Source of the DNA: an uncultured Eubacteriales bacterium
Lineage (GTDB): Bacteria; Bacillota; Clostridia; TANB77; CAG-508
Assembly (NCBI GenBank): GCA_948468315.1
Contig: CAOKHL010000001.1
Location: 62,001-126,000, forward strand
Reading direction: 5' to 3'
Length of the DNA stretch: 64,000 bases
A program made the position numbers and the translations under genes. Shown piece after piece: positions 18,543 to 27,809 of the stretch. Under the pieces are notes generated by a model. That model had not been told where the DNA came from. It did no database searches and worked only from the letters and a program-made list of their open reading frames with translations. The first letter of the stretch is position 1. Each line of letters opens with the position of its first letter.

Positions 18543-19249
18543 AATCTATTCTAGAAATAGGATAAAAATTTTTAATCCAAATAGGTATAATAGAGGGGAT
18601 AAAAAGAAAAATACAAAGATATTATGTATTTTTGTTATAATTATAATAGCAGTGATGACATATGTTATAATATATAGGTCAATAGAGCCTATATTTAAAA
18701 CAATCTGTCTAGATGAAGCACAAGCAATAGCTACTAAAGTAACAAATGAAGAATCTACAAGAGTTATGGCAAATTACAAATATAATGATATGTTTACAAT
18801 TGAAAAAGATGAAGCTCGGTAATATACAAATGATAAATGCAAATATTTTTGTTATAGATGAAATAACATCTGATATTGCATTATATATTCAAAATGCATT
18901 AGAAAAATCTGAAGCTTCAGAAGTAACACTTTCTTTTGGAAGTATTACAGGAATTAAAATTCTAGCTGGAATGGGACCAGATATAAAAATAAAAGTAACT
19001 TCAACAGGTAGAGTAAATACAGATGTTAGAAGTGAATTTATTTCTAAAGGAATAAATCAAACTATACATAGAGTATATCTACAAATAGATTGTATAGTAA
19101 ATATTTTAACACCATTTGAAACAATTGAAAGACAAATAGGAAATCAAGTACTTCTTATTGAAAATGTAATTATAGGAAAAATACCAAGTACGTACTATAA
19201 TTTGGAAGGTATTAATGGAAGTCAAGATTTGTTAGAAGTTATAGAGTAA
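18517..19249 (+). CDS. yunB: YunB-like sporulation protein, +1 frame change at CGG 18817
   Basis: Two overlapping frames together encode one YunB-like protein of about 243 residues. Frame 1 (from ATG 18517, behind AAGGAAAG) gives a basic N-terminus, a TM segment (ILCIFVIIIIAVMTYVII) and AQAIATKVTNEESTRVMANY...MFTIEKDEA. It then reads CGG (18817-18819) and a stop. Skipping the C gives GGT AAT and continues GNIQMINANIFVIDEITSDI to LIENVIIGKIPSTYYNLEG, the end typical of YunB. The Gly-Asn at the junction matches B. subtilis YunB as I recall it. Either a one-base insertion has broken the gene or the site is recoded. It overlaps sipL by 26 nt. Confidence 0.8.
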
Positions 19250-19255
19250 TTTTTC

Positions 19256-19299
19256 GTATTGGGGACAGGTCTTTTCGCGAAAAGACCTGTCCCCAATAC
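19256..19299. repeat. 44-bp perfect palindrome (REP-like, bidirectional terminator)
   Basis: The whole 44 bp is its own reverse complement, with centre CGCG and arms containing GGGGACAGGTCTTTT. It lies between convergent yunB and deoD. The GGGGACAG core resembles dispersed Firmicute REP-type palindromes; related sequence occurs at 62402. Confidence 0.85.
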
Positions 19300-19304
19300 A
19301 AAAT

Positions 19305-20018
19305 TTATATACTATCTAGTGCTAATTCTATCATTCGTGTTAGTCCTTGTTCGCGCTCTTCAGAAGTAGCATGTTCTTTTTTGAAAATAGAATCCACAAC
19401 AGTCATTAGACAACTCGCGTTTTTGTTTAATTTTTTAGCAGTATAAATAAGAGCAAAAGCTTCCATTTCGACAGAGATAGGATTTAAGTCTTTGGGAATT
19501 CTTTTATTGTATTCATCAATATTAATAATATATTCGTCAAATATTTCAGAACATATGGTGTTTCCTGTAATTAAATTTAGTTGTTTTTCTTTTGCAGAAT
19601 TTATAATTTTATTGTTTAAGGTATCACTAGAATCAATTAAATGGCAATTTTCACTTGCAAATGTTAAAGCATAATTTCCTTCTGTGTAAACCTGTTTTGC
19701 AAGTATAATATCAAATAAGTTAAGCTCTGGAACCATTGCTCCACAAGAACCAATTCTTATAATGTTGTCTACATCATAAAATTTAAAAAGTTCATATGAA
19801 TATATTCCCATACTTGGCATGCCCATACCAGAGGCCATGATAGTTACTTCTTTTCCTTTGTAAGTACCAGTATATGCATACATTCCTCTTACATCATTTA
19901 CTAATTTATAATTTTCTAAATATTTTTCTGCAATTAATTTAGCTCTGTTTGGATCTCCTGGCATTATAACATTTTTTGCTATGTCTCCAATATTAGCATT
20001 ATTGTGTGGTGTTCCCAT
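19305..20018 (-). CDS. deoD: Purine nucleoside phosphorylase DeoD
   Basis: About 237 residues from ATG 20018, chosen because AAAGGAGG is just upstream and the sequence begins GTPHNNA. Family motifs: IMPGDPNRAKLIAEKYLE, ASGMGMPSMGIYSYEL, IRIGSCGAM, and VEMEAFALIYTAKK near the C-terminus. It phosphorolyses purine (deoxy)nucleosides to base and (deoxy)ribose-1-phosphate. The usual late Asp region reads MTVVDSIFKKEHATSEER, as in trimeric/hexameric DeoD. Confidence 0.93.
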   Translation of the reverse strand: MGTPHNNANIGDIAKNVIMPGDPNRAKLIAEKYLENYKLVNDVRGMYAYTGTYKGKEVTIMASGMGMPSMGIYSYELFKFYDVDNIIRIGSCGAMVPELNLFDIILAKQVYTEGNYALTFASENCHLIDSSDTLNNKIINSAKEKQLNLITGNTICSEIFDEYIINIDEYNKRIPKDLNPISVEMEAFALIYTAKKLNKNASCLMTVVDSIFKKEHATSEEREQGLTRMIELALDSI

Positions 20019-20077
20019 AAAAATTCCTCCTTTTTTGTACATTATATCCAAAAGTTAGAAAATATACAAGTAAAAAT

Positions 20078-20106
20078 TTGCGATATTATGTAAAATGTGG
20101 TATAAT
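20078..20106 (+). promoter_or_regulatory. Promoter of the GNAT-like gene
   Basis: TTGCGA (20078-20083), 17-bp spacer, TATAAT (20101-20106), extended by TGTGG upstream of the -10. Confidence 0.6.
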
Positions 20107-20147
20107 AGGAAAGTACGTAAAAATTTATATTACAGGAGGAAAATAAC

Positions 20148-20621
20148 ATGTACAATGAAGAAAGAGCTTTTGGGTTTACAACAAGAAATAAAGTGACGTT
20201 ACTTAAAGCCTATCCAGAAGATATTGGAACAATAATGCGGCTTTTTTCCACTGAAACAGGAAGAATGAACAGAGAAGACAAAAAGAAAATGAGGTGGGAT
20301 TGGCTAAAAGAGTTAAAAAAAGAAATAAACGATTTTGATAATTATACATTTATTATTAGAGATAAATGTAATAAGGAAATCGGATTGGTAACATCTGAAA
20401 CTAGAGATAATAAGAGTTGGGAGTACTATATTTGGATTCCGAATTCATGTAAAAGAGTACAATATCAAAATTATATTTGTGAATGTTTGCTAGAATATAT
20501 AGAAGACTACACAGATATAGAAAGAGTAAATGCAATTGTCTCTTTAGTTAGTTTCAAATCTCAGACAGCATTAATGCTAAAGAAGAATGTTATCTTCAAA
20601 AGAGATGAAAGACTTTTTTAG
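20148..20621 (+). CDS. GNAT-like acetyltransferase, uncertain
   Basis: A 157-residue protein behind a strong AGGAGG. The opening KVTLLKAYPEDIGTIMRLFS, central FIIRDKCNKEIGLVTSE, and final VNAIVSLVSFKSQTALMLKKN-VIFKRDERLF follow the order of a GNAT fold (strand, acceptor region, last 'NxxSxxlxkKxGF' element), but the acetyl-CoA loop is weak, so function is uncertain. It holds the only in-frame CGG codon in the window (20238-20240) that is read through without a frame change, and is therefore the internal control for the recoding idea. It ends with a strong terminator. Confidence 0.6.
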   Translation: MYNEERAFGFTTRNKVTLLKAYPEDIGTIMRLFSTETGRMNREDKKKMRWDWLKELKKEINDFDNYTFIIRDKCNKEIGLVTSETRDNKSWEYYIWIPNSCKRVQYQNYICECLLEYIEDYTDIERVNAIVSLVSFKSQTALMLKKNVIFKRDERLF

Positions 20622-20649
20622 TAAGAATTTCAGTACACATGTTTTTCCG

Positions 20650-20684
20650 AGTGGCACCAGAAATTTATTGGTGCCACTTTTCAT
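20650..20684 (+). terminator. Rho-independent terminator
   Basis: AGTGGCACCA (20650-20659) pairs perfectly with TGGTGCCACT (20669-20678), then TTTCATTTT. Confidence 0.85.
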
Positions 20685-20905
20685 TTTATTTAATAATATT
20701 ATCTTTAAACAAAAACATATTTGTAAAAAAGTACAAAAAACACTTGCAAAAAAACAAAAAAAATATTATAATAATAAACATAGATTAAAAACAAGACCAA
20801 ATTTCCTAAAAAACATTTAGGAAAAAAAAAACCAAATTTTTGGTAGGTAAGTTTTAATCTTTTTTTATTTTAATATAAAGGTTTGGTTTTAGAAAAGGAG
20901 TAATA

Positions 20906-22513
20906 ATGAACACAAAGTACATATTTGTAACAGGAGGAGTAGTATCAGGATTAGGAAAGGGAATAACAGCAGCATCTTTAGGAAGATTACTTAAAAACAG
21001 AGGGTATAAAGTAACAATTCAAAAATTTGACCCATATTTAAATGTAGACCCAGGAACAATGAGTCCATATGAACATGGAGAAGTATTTGTAACAGATGAT
21101 GGAGCTGAAACAGACTTAGATTTAGGTCATTATGAAAGATTCATAGATGAAAACTTAACAAAAAATTCAAGTGTAACAATGGGAAAAGTTTATTTATCTG
21201 TATTAGAAAAAGAAAGAAGAGGAGATTATCTTGGAAAAACAGTACAAGTAATACCTCATGTTACAAATGAAATAAAAGAAAAAATATATAGTTTTGAAGA
21301 TACAGATGTAGATATAGTAATTACAGAAGTAGGAGGAACAGTCGGTGATATAGAAGGTCTATCGATTATAGAAGCAATAAGACAAGTAGGTTTAGAAAAA
21401 AATAGAGAAGATGTTTTATATATACATGTAACATTACTTCCATATATATCAGGCTCAAATGAAATAAAATCAAAACCAACTCAACATTCTGTAAAAGAGC
21501 TTCAAAGTTTAGGGATTACACCAAACATATTAGTTTGCAGAACAGAACAAGAAATACCAGATCCAATAAGAGAAAAATTAGCATTATTTTGTAATGTTCG
21601 AAAAACAAGTGTTATACAAAATATGACAGCAGATTGTTTATATGCAGTACCATTAATGCTTGAAAAAGAAGGACTAGGAAGAGAAACTTGTAATCACTTA
21701 AAATTAGACAAGTTTGTACCAGACAACTCAAAATGGGAAGAGATGGTAGAAAATATAAGACAAATAAAAAATGATAAAAAAGTAAAAATTGCGATAGTAG
21801 GAAAATATGTACAACTTGAAGATTCATATATATCAGTAGTTGAAAGTCTACAACATGCAGGATTTGAAAATAAAGTAAAAATAGACATCGAAATGGTAGA
21901 CTCAGAAGAAATTGTACCTCAAAATGTAAAGACGAAATTATCAAAATATGATGGAATAGTAGTACCTGGAGGATTTGGAAACCGTGGAATAGAAGGTATG
22001 ATAGAAACAATAAAATATGCAAGAGAAAATAATGTACCATTCTTAGGAATATGCCTTGGAATGCAAATGTCTGTAATAGAATATGCAAGAAATGTATTAG
22101 GTTTAACTGATAGCAATTCAGCAGAATTTAGTAACAGTACAAAAAATCCTGTAATTCACATAATGGAAAATCAAAAAGAAGTAAAGAAAAAAGGTGGAAC
22201 AATGCGTCTAGGAAGTTATCCATGTATAATTAAAGAAAATAGTTTAGCAAGTAAATTATATGGTAATACTAAAATAGATGAAAGACATAGACATAGATTT
22301 GAATATAACAATGACTATAAAGAAATGCTAGAAGAAGCTGGACTTATATGTTCTGGAGTATCACCAGATGGAAATTTAGTCGAAATTGTTGAAATTCCAA
22401 AACATCCATACTTTATAGCAGGACAATTTCATCCAGAACTAAAATCAAGACCAAATAGACCAGCACCGTTATTTGTAGGATTAATAAAAGCAGCAAAGGA
22501 GAGAATGGAATAA
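20906..22513 (+). CDS. pyrG: CTP synthase
   Basis: A 535-residue enzyme that aminates UTP to CTP with glutamine. Synthetase domain: [20 protein letters not shown] at the N-terminus, [20 protein letters not shown] and [10 protein letters not shown]. Glutaminase domain: nucleophile Cys in FLGICLGMQ near residue 380, and C-terminal [14 protein letters not shown]. The ~85 bp before it are A/T-rich with a short inverted repeat (20803-20823); I see no convincing attenuator. Confidence 0.97.
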   Translation: MNTKYIFVTGGVVSGLGKGITAASLGRLLKNRGYKVTIQKFDPYLNVDPGTMSPYEHGEVFVTDDGAETDLDLGHYERFIDENLTKNSSVTMGKVYLSVLEKERRGDYLGKTVQVIPHVTNEIKEKIYSFEDTDVDIVITEVGGTVGDIEGLSIIEAIRQVGLEKNREDVLYIHVTLLPYISGSNEIKSKPTQHSVKELQSLGITPNILVCRTEQEIPDPIREKLALFCNVRKTSVIQNMTADCLYAVPLMLEKEGLGRETCNHLKLDKFVPDNSKWEEMVENIRQIKNDKKVKIAIVGKYVQLEDSYISVVESLQHAGFENKVKIDIEMVDSEEIVPQNVKTKLSKYDGIVVPGGFGNRGIEGMIETIKYARENNVPFLGICLGMQMSVIEYARNVLGLTDSNSAEFSNSTKNPVIHIMENQKEVKKKGGTMRLGSYPCIIKENSLASKLYGNTKIDERHRHRFEYNNDYKEMLEEAGLICSGVSPDGNLVEIVEIPKHPYFIAGQFHPELKSRPNRPAPLFVGLIKAAKERME

Positions 22514-22525
22514 AAGGAGTGAAAA

Positions 22526-23347
22526 ATGGAACTTACACTAACACAATATTTTTTATTATTTATTATATATGCAGTTTTAGGTTGGGCTTTAGAAGTAACA
22601 TGTAAATTGATAGAATACAAAAGGTTTATAAATAGGGGATTTTTAATTGGTCCATATTGTCCAATATATGGTTGGGGAGCTGTTGCAATTACAATATTAC
22701 TTAATAGATATGCATATGATCCATTTGTATTATTTTTAATGACAATGTTTACATGTTCAATTTTAGAATATACAACAAGTTGGATAATGGAAAAACTTTT
22801 TAAAGCTAGATGGTGGGATTATAGTAAGCGCAAATTTAATATAGATGGAAGAGTATGTTTAGGTACAATGGTACCATTTGGATTATTTGGGATGTTTCTC
22901 ACATATATTTCTAATCCATTTATAATAGGGCTTTTGGATAAAATAGATACAAATACTTTAAATATAATTGCAATTATAATATTTATTATTTATTTAGTAG
23001 ATAATATAATTTCAACAGTTGTAATTATAGGATTTAGAAAGACGACTGTTCAAATTGGAAAAGAAGGAAGACAAGATAATACAGAACAAATTACTAAAAA
23101 GGTAAGAGAAGTTTTAAATACAAGATCTTGGTTTTACAAAAGACTTATTAATGCCTACCCAAAACTTATTGCAATTAAGTCTAAAATAAAGGAAATCAAG
23201 GAAGAGGTTAAAGAAAATGCAATAGAAGTAAAAAATACTATAAATGAAAAGGCTCAAGAAGTAAGAAATACAATAAATGATAAAAAAGAAGAAGTCAAGA
23301 ATAATTTAAAAGAAAAGTTCTCAGATACTGAAAATAAGAAAGATTAA
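22526..23347 (+). CDS. CmpB-type (PF06541) membrane protein
   Basis: A 273-residue protein with about five TM helices and the PF06541 signature: YAVLGWALEV at the start, NRGFLIGPYCPIYGWGA, EYTTSWIMEKLFKARWWDYS and a GRVCLGTMVPFGLFG segment. These are called putative ABC transporter permeases, but no ATPase is adjacent and function is not established. Residues ~205-270 form a charged cytoplasmic tail with amphipathic repeats (EEVKENAIEVKNTINEKAQE). It starts 12 bp after pyrG. Confidence 0.8.
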   Translation: MELTLTQYFLLFIIYAVLGWALEVTCKLIEYKRFINRGFLIGPYCPIYGWGAVAITILLNRYAYDPFVLFLMTMFTCSILEYTTSWIMEKLFKARWWDYSKRKFNIDGRVCLGTMVPFGLFGMFLTYISNPFIIGLLDKIDTNTLNIIAIIIFIIYLVDNIISTVVIIGFRKTTVQIGKEGRQDNTEQITKKVREVLNTRSWFYKRLINAYPKLIAIKSKIKEIKEEVKENAIEVKNTINEKAQEVRNTINDKKEEVKNNLKEKFSDTENKKD

Positions 23348-23371
23348 TTTTTAATAGTGTTAGTAACTAAA

Positions 23372-23405
23372 AAATAGCATAAAAGTAAATTATGCTATTT
23401 TTTTT
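23372..23405 (+). terminator. Terminator overlapping the convergent RHH gene end
   Basis: AATAGCATAA (23373-23382) pairs with TTATGCTATT (23390-23399), followed by a T-run. It overlaps the last codons of the minus-strand gene. Confidence 0.75.
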
Positions 23406-23580
23406 CTTGTTCTAAATTATCTAAGCAGTATTGCAGCATTTGTGTTACTAAATAATTAAAAGATATATCCATTTCATCAGCTAATTTTTGAATTTTATTT
23501 ATCATAGTTTCTTTCAAACGAAGAGTTTTGTTTAAACTTGGTTCTGTTCTTGAAGTTGGTGGTCGTATCTTAAATCCCAT
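23395..23580 (-). CDS. Small ribbon-helix-helix protein
   Basis: A 61-residue protein starting at ATG 23580, placed by TAGGAGGT just upstream. The core LNKTLRLKETMINKIQKLAD followed by DISFNYLVTQMLQYCLDNLE is a ribbon-helix-helix (CopG/Arc) pattern. It resembles the second RHH gene at 48999, including the S-F-N-x-x-V element. It is probably a DNA-binding regulator, with targets unknown and no adjacent toxin. Confidence 0.75.
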   Translation of the reverse strand: MGFKIRPPTSRTEPSLNKTLRLKETMINKIQKLADEMDISFNYLVTQMLQYCLDNLEQEKK

Positions 23581-23683
23581 ATTAGTACCTCCTACAAAAT
23601 ATATTATACTTTGTTTAAGTGAAAAAAGATATATTATAAAACATAACTTAAATTGTGATACATAAATATAATGCAAAATGAAA

Positions 23684-23874
23684 GTTATAATTCACAGTTA
23701 TGAAAGTTATATATATTAAAATTTCGTTCCTTACTGGTCGGGCAAACTTTCCAATGAAAATTATACATAATTTAAAATCAGTGCTATAAATCACTGTTTA
23801 AAATGAGAAAGCCCTCCCAAGCTGCGCGTCACTGCATTTTAATATATATAACTTTCATAACGGTGAATTATAAC
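23684..23874. repeat. 191-bp MITE-like palindromic element, copy 1
   Basis: Terminal inverted repeats 23684-23722 and 23836-23874 (38 of 39 matched) enclose a core with CGTTCCTTACTGGTCGGGCA and CCCTCCCAAGCTGCGCGTCA. It occupies most of the 398-bp gap between the RHH gene and the ABC exporter. No transposase ORF is inside. A second copy lies at 35764-35958. It could be a non-autonomous mobile element or a structured RNA gene. Confidence 0.85.
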
Positions 23875-23978
23875 AAATAGAAATGTGAAACTTTTGTGAA
23901 TTAGCAAACAAACCTTGACATTGCTAAAGGCGTATTATATAATAAACCTTACGAAAAAATGAAAGAAGGTAATAAAAA

Positions 23979-25742
23979 ATGATAAAATTATTAAAAAGTT
24001 TAGGCAAAAGAGAATGGTTTTTGGTAATAACATGTTTTGCTTTAATTATAGGGCAAGTATGGTTAGAACTAAAAATGCCAGATTATATGTCTGAAATAAC
24101 AGTTTTAGTTCAAACAGAAGGAAGTCAAATGTCTGAAATTGTAAAAAATGGAGGATATATGTTATTATGTGCTTTAGGAAGTTTAGTTTCAGCAGTTATT
24201 GTTGGATATATAGCATCAGGAATTTCAGCAACATTTTCAATGAAAATTAGGAAAAAGCTATTTAACAAAGTTGAAAATTTAGCAATGAGTGAAGTAAAAG
24301 GATTTTCAACAAGTAGTTTAATAACAAGAACAACAAATGACATAACTCAAATCCAAATGGTAATAGCAATGGGGCTTCAACTTAGTATAAAATCACCAAT
24401 AACAGCAATTTGGGCAATAACAAAAATATTAAATAAAAGTTGGCAATGGAGTGCATTAACAAGTGTAGGAGTAGTAATTTTATTATCTGTTATTATATCT
24501 TTAATGGCAATTGTAATGCCTAGATTTAAAATAGTACAAAAGTTAATAGACAAAGTAAATGGTGTAACAAGAGAAAATCTAACAGGAATTAAAGTTGTTA
24601 GAGCATTTAATGGAGAGAAATATCAAGAAGATAAATTTGAAGAAGTAAATGCAAAATTAACAAATCAACAATTATTCAACCAAAAGGCATTTGCAGTACT
24701 TTCACCAACAATGTATTTAATAATGTATTTTTTAACACTTGGAATTTATTTTATAGGAGCATTTTTAATAAGAGATGCAGGAATGGCGGATAAAGTCGTA
24801 CTATTTGGAGACATGGTAGTATTTAGTTCGTATGGTATGCAAGTAATAATGTCATTTTTAATGCTTGCAATGATATTTATGATGTGGCCACGTGCACAAG
24901 TATCAGCAAATCGTATAAATGAAGTATTAGAAACAGATATTACAATAAAAGATGGAACAATAAGCACAAAAACAAATAATGAGGTAGGAACAGTAGAATT
25001 TAAAGATGTATCATTTAAATATCCAGATGGAGAAGATTATATTTTAAAAGATATATCATTTAAAGCAAATAAAGGGGAAACAGTAGCATTTATAGGGGCT
25101 ACGGGTTCTGGAAAATCAAGTTTAATTAATTTAATACCAAGACTTTATGATGTAACAGATGGAGAAGTTTTAGTAGATGGTATAAATGTAAAAGATTATA
25201 CACAGGAATTTTTACACAATAAGATAGGGTATGTATCTCAAAAAGCAGTAATATTTAATGATACTGTAAATGGTAATATTTCTTATGGAGAAAATGGAAA
25301 AGGAAATGTTACAGAAGAGAAAATAAAAGAAGCAATAGAAGTAGCGCAAGGAAAAGATTTTGTTGAAAAAATGGAAAAACAATATGAAACCCAAATGTCT
25401 CAAGGTGGTACAAATGTATCAGGAGGTCAAAAACAGAGACTTTCAATAGCAAGAGCAATAGCAAGAGACCCAGAAATATATATATTTGATGATAGTTTTT
25501 CAGCATTAGATTATAAAACAGATAGTATATTAAGAAAAGAATTAAAAAAATATACTAAAGATGCAACAACATTAATTGTAGCACAAAGAATAGGAACAAT
25601 AATGAATGCAGATAAAATACTAGTCTTAGACGAAGGAAAAGTAGTAGGAATAGGAACACATAAAGAATTATTAAAAACATGTGAAGTATATAAACAAATA
25701 GCTATTTCACAATTATCAAAGGAGGAATTAGACAATGCCTAG
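23979..25742 (+). CDS. ABC exporter half-transporter A (degenerate ATP site)
   Basis: A 587-residue protein with an N-terminal six-TM exporter domain and C-terminal ATPase: Walker A GATGSGKSS, signature VSGGQKQRLSIARA, Walker B IYIFDDSFSALD. The residue after the Walker B Asp is Asp instead of the catalytic Glu, as in the degenerate half of heterodimeric exporters (TM287, BmrC type). The next gene supplies an atypical signature SAGQ, which would complete the same inactive site. The two genes overlap by 8 nt and form one heterodimeric multidrug or lipid exporter. Substrate is not known. Confidence 0.92.
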   Translation: MIKLLKSLGKREWFLVITCFALIIGQVWLELKMPDYMSEITVLVQTEGSQMSEIVKNGGYMLLCALGSLVSAVIVGYIASGISATFSMKIRKKLFNKVENLAMSEVKGFSTSSLITRTTNDITQIQMVIAMGLQLSIKSPITAIWAITKILNKSWQWSALTSVGVVILLSVIISLMAIVMPRFKIVQKLIDKVNGVTRENLTGIKVVRAFNGEKYQEDKFEEVNAKLTNQQLFNQKAFAVLSPTMYLIMYFLTLGIYFIGAFLIRDAGMADKVVLFGDMVVFSSYGMQVIMSFLMLAMIFMMWPRAQVSANRINEVLETDITIKDGTISTKTNNEVGTVEFKDVSFKYPDGEDYILKDISFKANKGETVAFIGATGSGKSSLINLIPRLYDVTDGEVLVDGINVKDYTQEFLHNKIGYVSQKAVIFNDTVNGNISYGENGKGNVTEEKIKEAIEVAQGKDFVEKMEKQYETQMSQGGTNVSGGQKQRLSIARAIARDPEIYIFDDSFSALDYKTDSILRKELKKYTKDATTLIVAQRIGTIMNADKILVLDEGKVVGIGTHKELLKTCEVYKQIAISQLSKEELDNA

Positions 25743-27532
25743 AGGACCAATGGGAAGGGGAGGTAACCCAAGCGATAAAGCAAAAGACTTTAAAGGAGCA
25801 ATGAAAAGACTTTTTTCAGAGCTAAAACCTTTTAAAATATTAATATGTATAGCTCTTGTCCTATCAATATTAGGTTCAATAATGTCAATAATTGCTCCAA
25901 ATCAATTATCAAATTTAACAGATACAATATCAGAAGGACTAATGGGTCCAATGAACATGGATGCTATCAAAAAAATAGCATTAATATTAGCTTCATTATA
26001 TATATTAAGTGCATTATTTACATTTATAGAATCAATTTGTATGACAGATGTAGCAAATAAATTTGCAAAAAGTTTAAGAAGTAGAATATCTATAAAAATA
26101 AATAAATTACCATTAAGGTATTTTGATAAAAATTCTATAGGAGATACATTATCTAGAGTTACAAATGATGTAGATACTATTGCTCAAAGTATGAACCAAT
26201 CAATAGCAACATTAGTAAGTAGTATAACTCTATTTTTAGGAACAATTTTAATGATGTTTGTAACTAACTGGATAATGGCACTTACAGCAATATTTTCAAG
26301 TTTAATAGGATTTGTATTAATGTTTGTAATACTTGGCAAATCTCAAAAGTATTTCGTATCAAGACAAGAAGAGCTTGGAAACTTAAATGGACATATAGAA
26401 GAAGTATATTCAGGATTAAATGTAGTAAAAGTATATAATGGTAAAAAACATGCTGATGAAAAATTTGATGATTTAAACAAAAAAGTATATGAAGCAAATA
26501 GAAAAAGCCAATTTTTATCAGGACTTATGCGGGCCAATAATGAATTTTATAGGAAACTTTGGATATGTTGCAGTATGTATAGTAGGAGCATTACTTACAA
26601 TGAATGATATAATTTCATTTGGTGTAATAGTTGCATTTATTACATATGTAAGATTATTTACATCTCCTTTATCACAGATAGCACAAGCAATGACATCACT
26701 TCAATCAACTGGAGCTGCAAGTGAGAGAGTATTTGAATTTTTAGATGAACAAGAAATGAGTGATGAAAGTTCATTTGCCAAAAAGTTAGAAACCAAACAA
26801 GTAAAAGGAAATATTGAATTTGAAAATGTAGTATTTCAATATGATAATAATCCTAAACCAACAATAAATAACTTTAGTGCAAAAGCAAAGTCAGGTCAAA
26901 AAATAGCGATAGTAGGACCAACAGGAGCTGGAAAAACAACTCTTGTAAATTTACTTATGAAATTTTATGACATAAATTCAGGAGATATAAAAATAGATGG
27001 AGTTTCAATAAAAGAATTAACAAGAGAAAATATACATGATTTATTTACAATGGTTTTACAAGATACATGGTTATTTGATGGGACAATTAGAGAAAACATA
27101 GTTTATAATAATGAAAATGTGACAGAAGAAAAATTAGAACAAATTTGTAAAACAGTTGGATTAGACCATTTTATAAAAACTTTGCCACATGGATTAGATA
27201 CAGATATTTCAGATAATGATACAGTATCAGCAGGACAAAAACAATTACTTACAATAGCAAGAGGTATGACACAAGATACACCATTTTTAATATTAGATGA
27301 AGCAACTTCAAATGTAGATACAAGAACTGAAGAACTTGTACAAAAAGCTATGGATAAATTAACAGAGGGGAAAACATCATTTATTATTGCACATAGATTA
27401 TCTACAATTAAAAATGCAGATTTAATTTTAGTTGTAAATGATGGTAATATTATAGAACAAGGAAATCATGATGAGTTGATGGAAAAACAGGGATTTTATG
27501 CAGAGTTATATAATAGTCAGTTTGAGTTATAG
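25735..27532 (+). CDS. ABC exporter half-transporter B, +1 frame change at CGG 26530
   Basis: Two frames together give one ~598-residue half-exporter. Frame 1 (ATG 25735) encodes the N-terminus and TM helices to KSQFLSGLM, then reads CGG (26530-26532) and later stops at 26607. Skipping the C gives GGG CCA ATA and continues GPIMNFIGNFGYVAV, the normal TM5 region. The ATPase is complete: Walker A GPTGAGKTT, Walker B FLILDEATSNVD with catalytic Glu, H-loop IIAHRLST. Its signature is VSAGQKQ instead of LSGGQ, the partner of the Asp-substituted Walker B in the upstream gene. Confidence 0.88.
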
Positions 27533-27573
27533 GAGGAATAAGAGGTTTTGTTGTGATTTATGGATGAGAGTGG

Positions 27574-27615
27574 GTAGCCCAAGTTCTAAATAATATAATT
27601 TAGAACTTGGGCTAC
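27574..27615. repeat. 18-bp perfect inverted repeat
   Basis: 27574-27591 and 27598-27615 are exact reverse complements with loop AATATA. GC content is higher than surroundings and there is no T-run, so it is an atypical terminator or a mobile-element footprint after the ABC operon. Confidence 0.7.
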
Positions 27616-27630
27616 TCTACTAATGAAAAA

Positions 27631-27704
27631 TGTCGAATTTTGCGATGAAAAAATGAGAAAAATTGTAAAAAATTCTTGCCAAGATAAAATTTTTATGTTA
27701 ATAT
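27631..27704 (+). promoter_or_regulatory. Pilus operon promoter region with Spo0A-box-like motif
   Basis: TGTCGAATTTTGCGATGAAA at 27631 repeats the motif at 7154 exactly. Downstream are TTGCCA (27675-27680), an 18-bp spacer and TAATAT (27699-27704). Confidence 0.45.
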
Positions 27705-27809
27705 AGAAACATATTAAGATGAATTAATTCATATTTCAATTTTTTAGATAAAATTTAAAATTAAATCTATAATAGTTTTATAAAAGTCAAAAAATCTTAA
27801 AAACAAGGA

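Noticed and set aside
20803-20823. Attenuator of pyrG
   Set aside because: The short inverted repeat is followed by A, not T, on the coding strand, and I see no competing structure.
25735-27532. Two separate transporter genes
   Set aside because: The overlap joins mid-TM domain at the CGG; neither part alone is a complete half-exporter.
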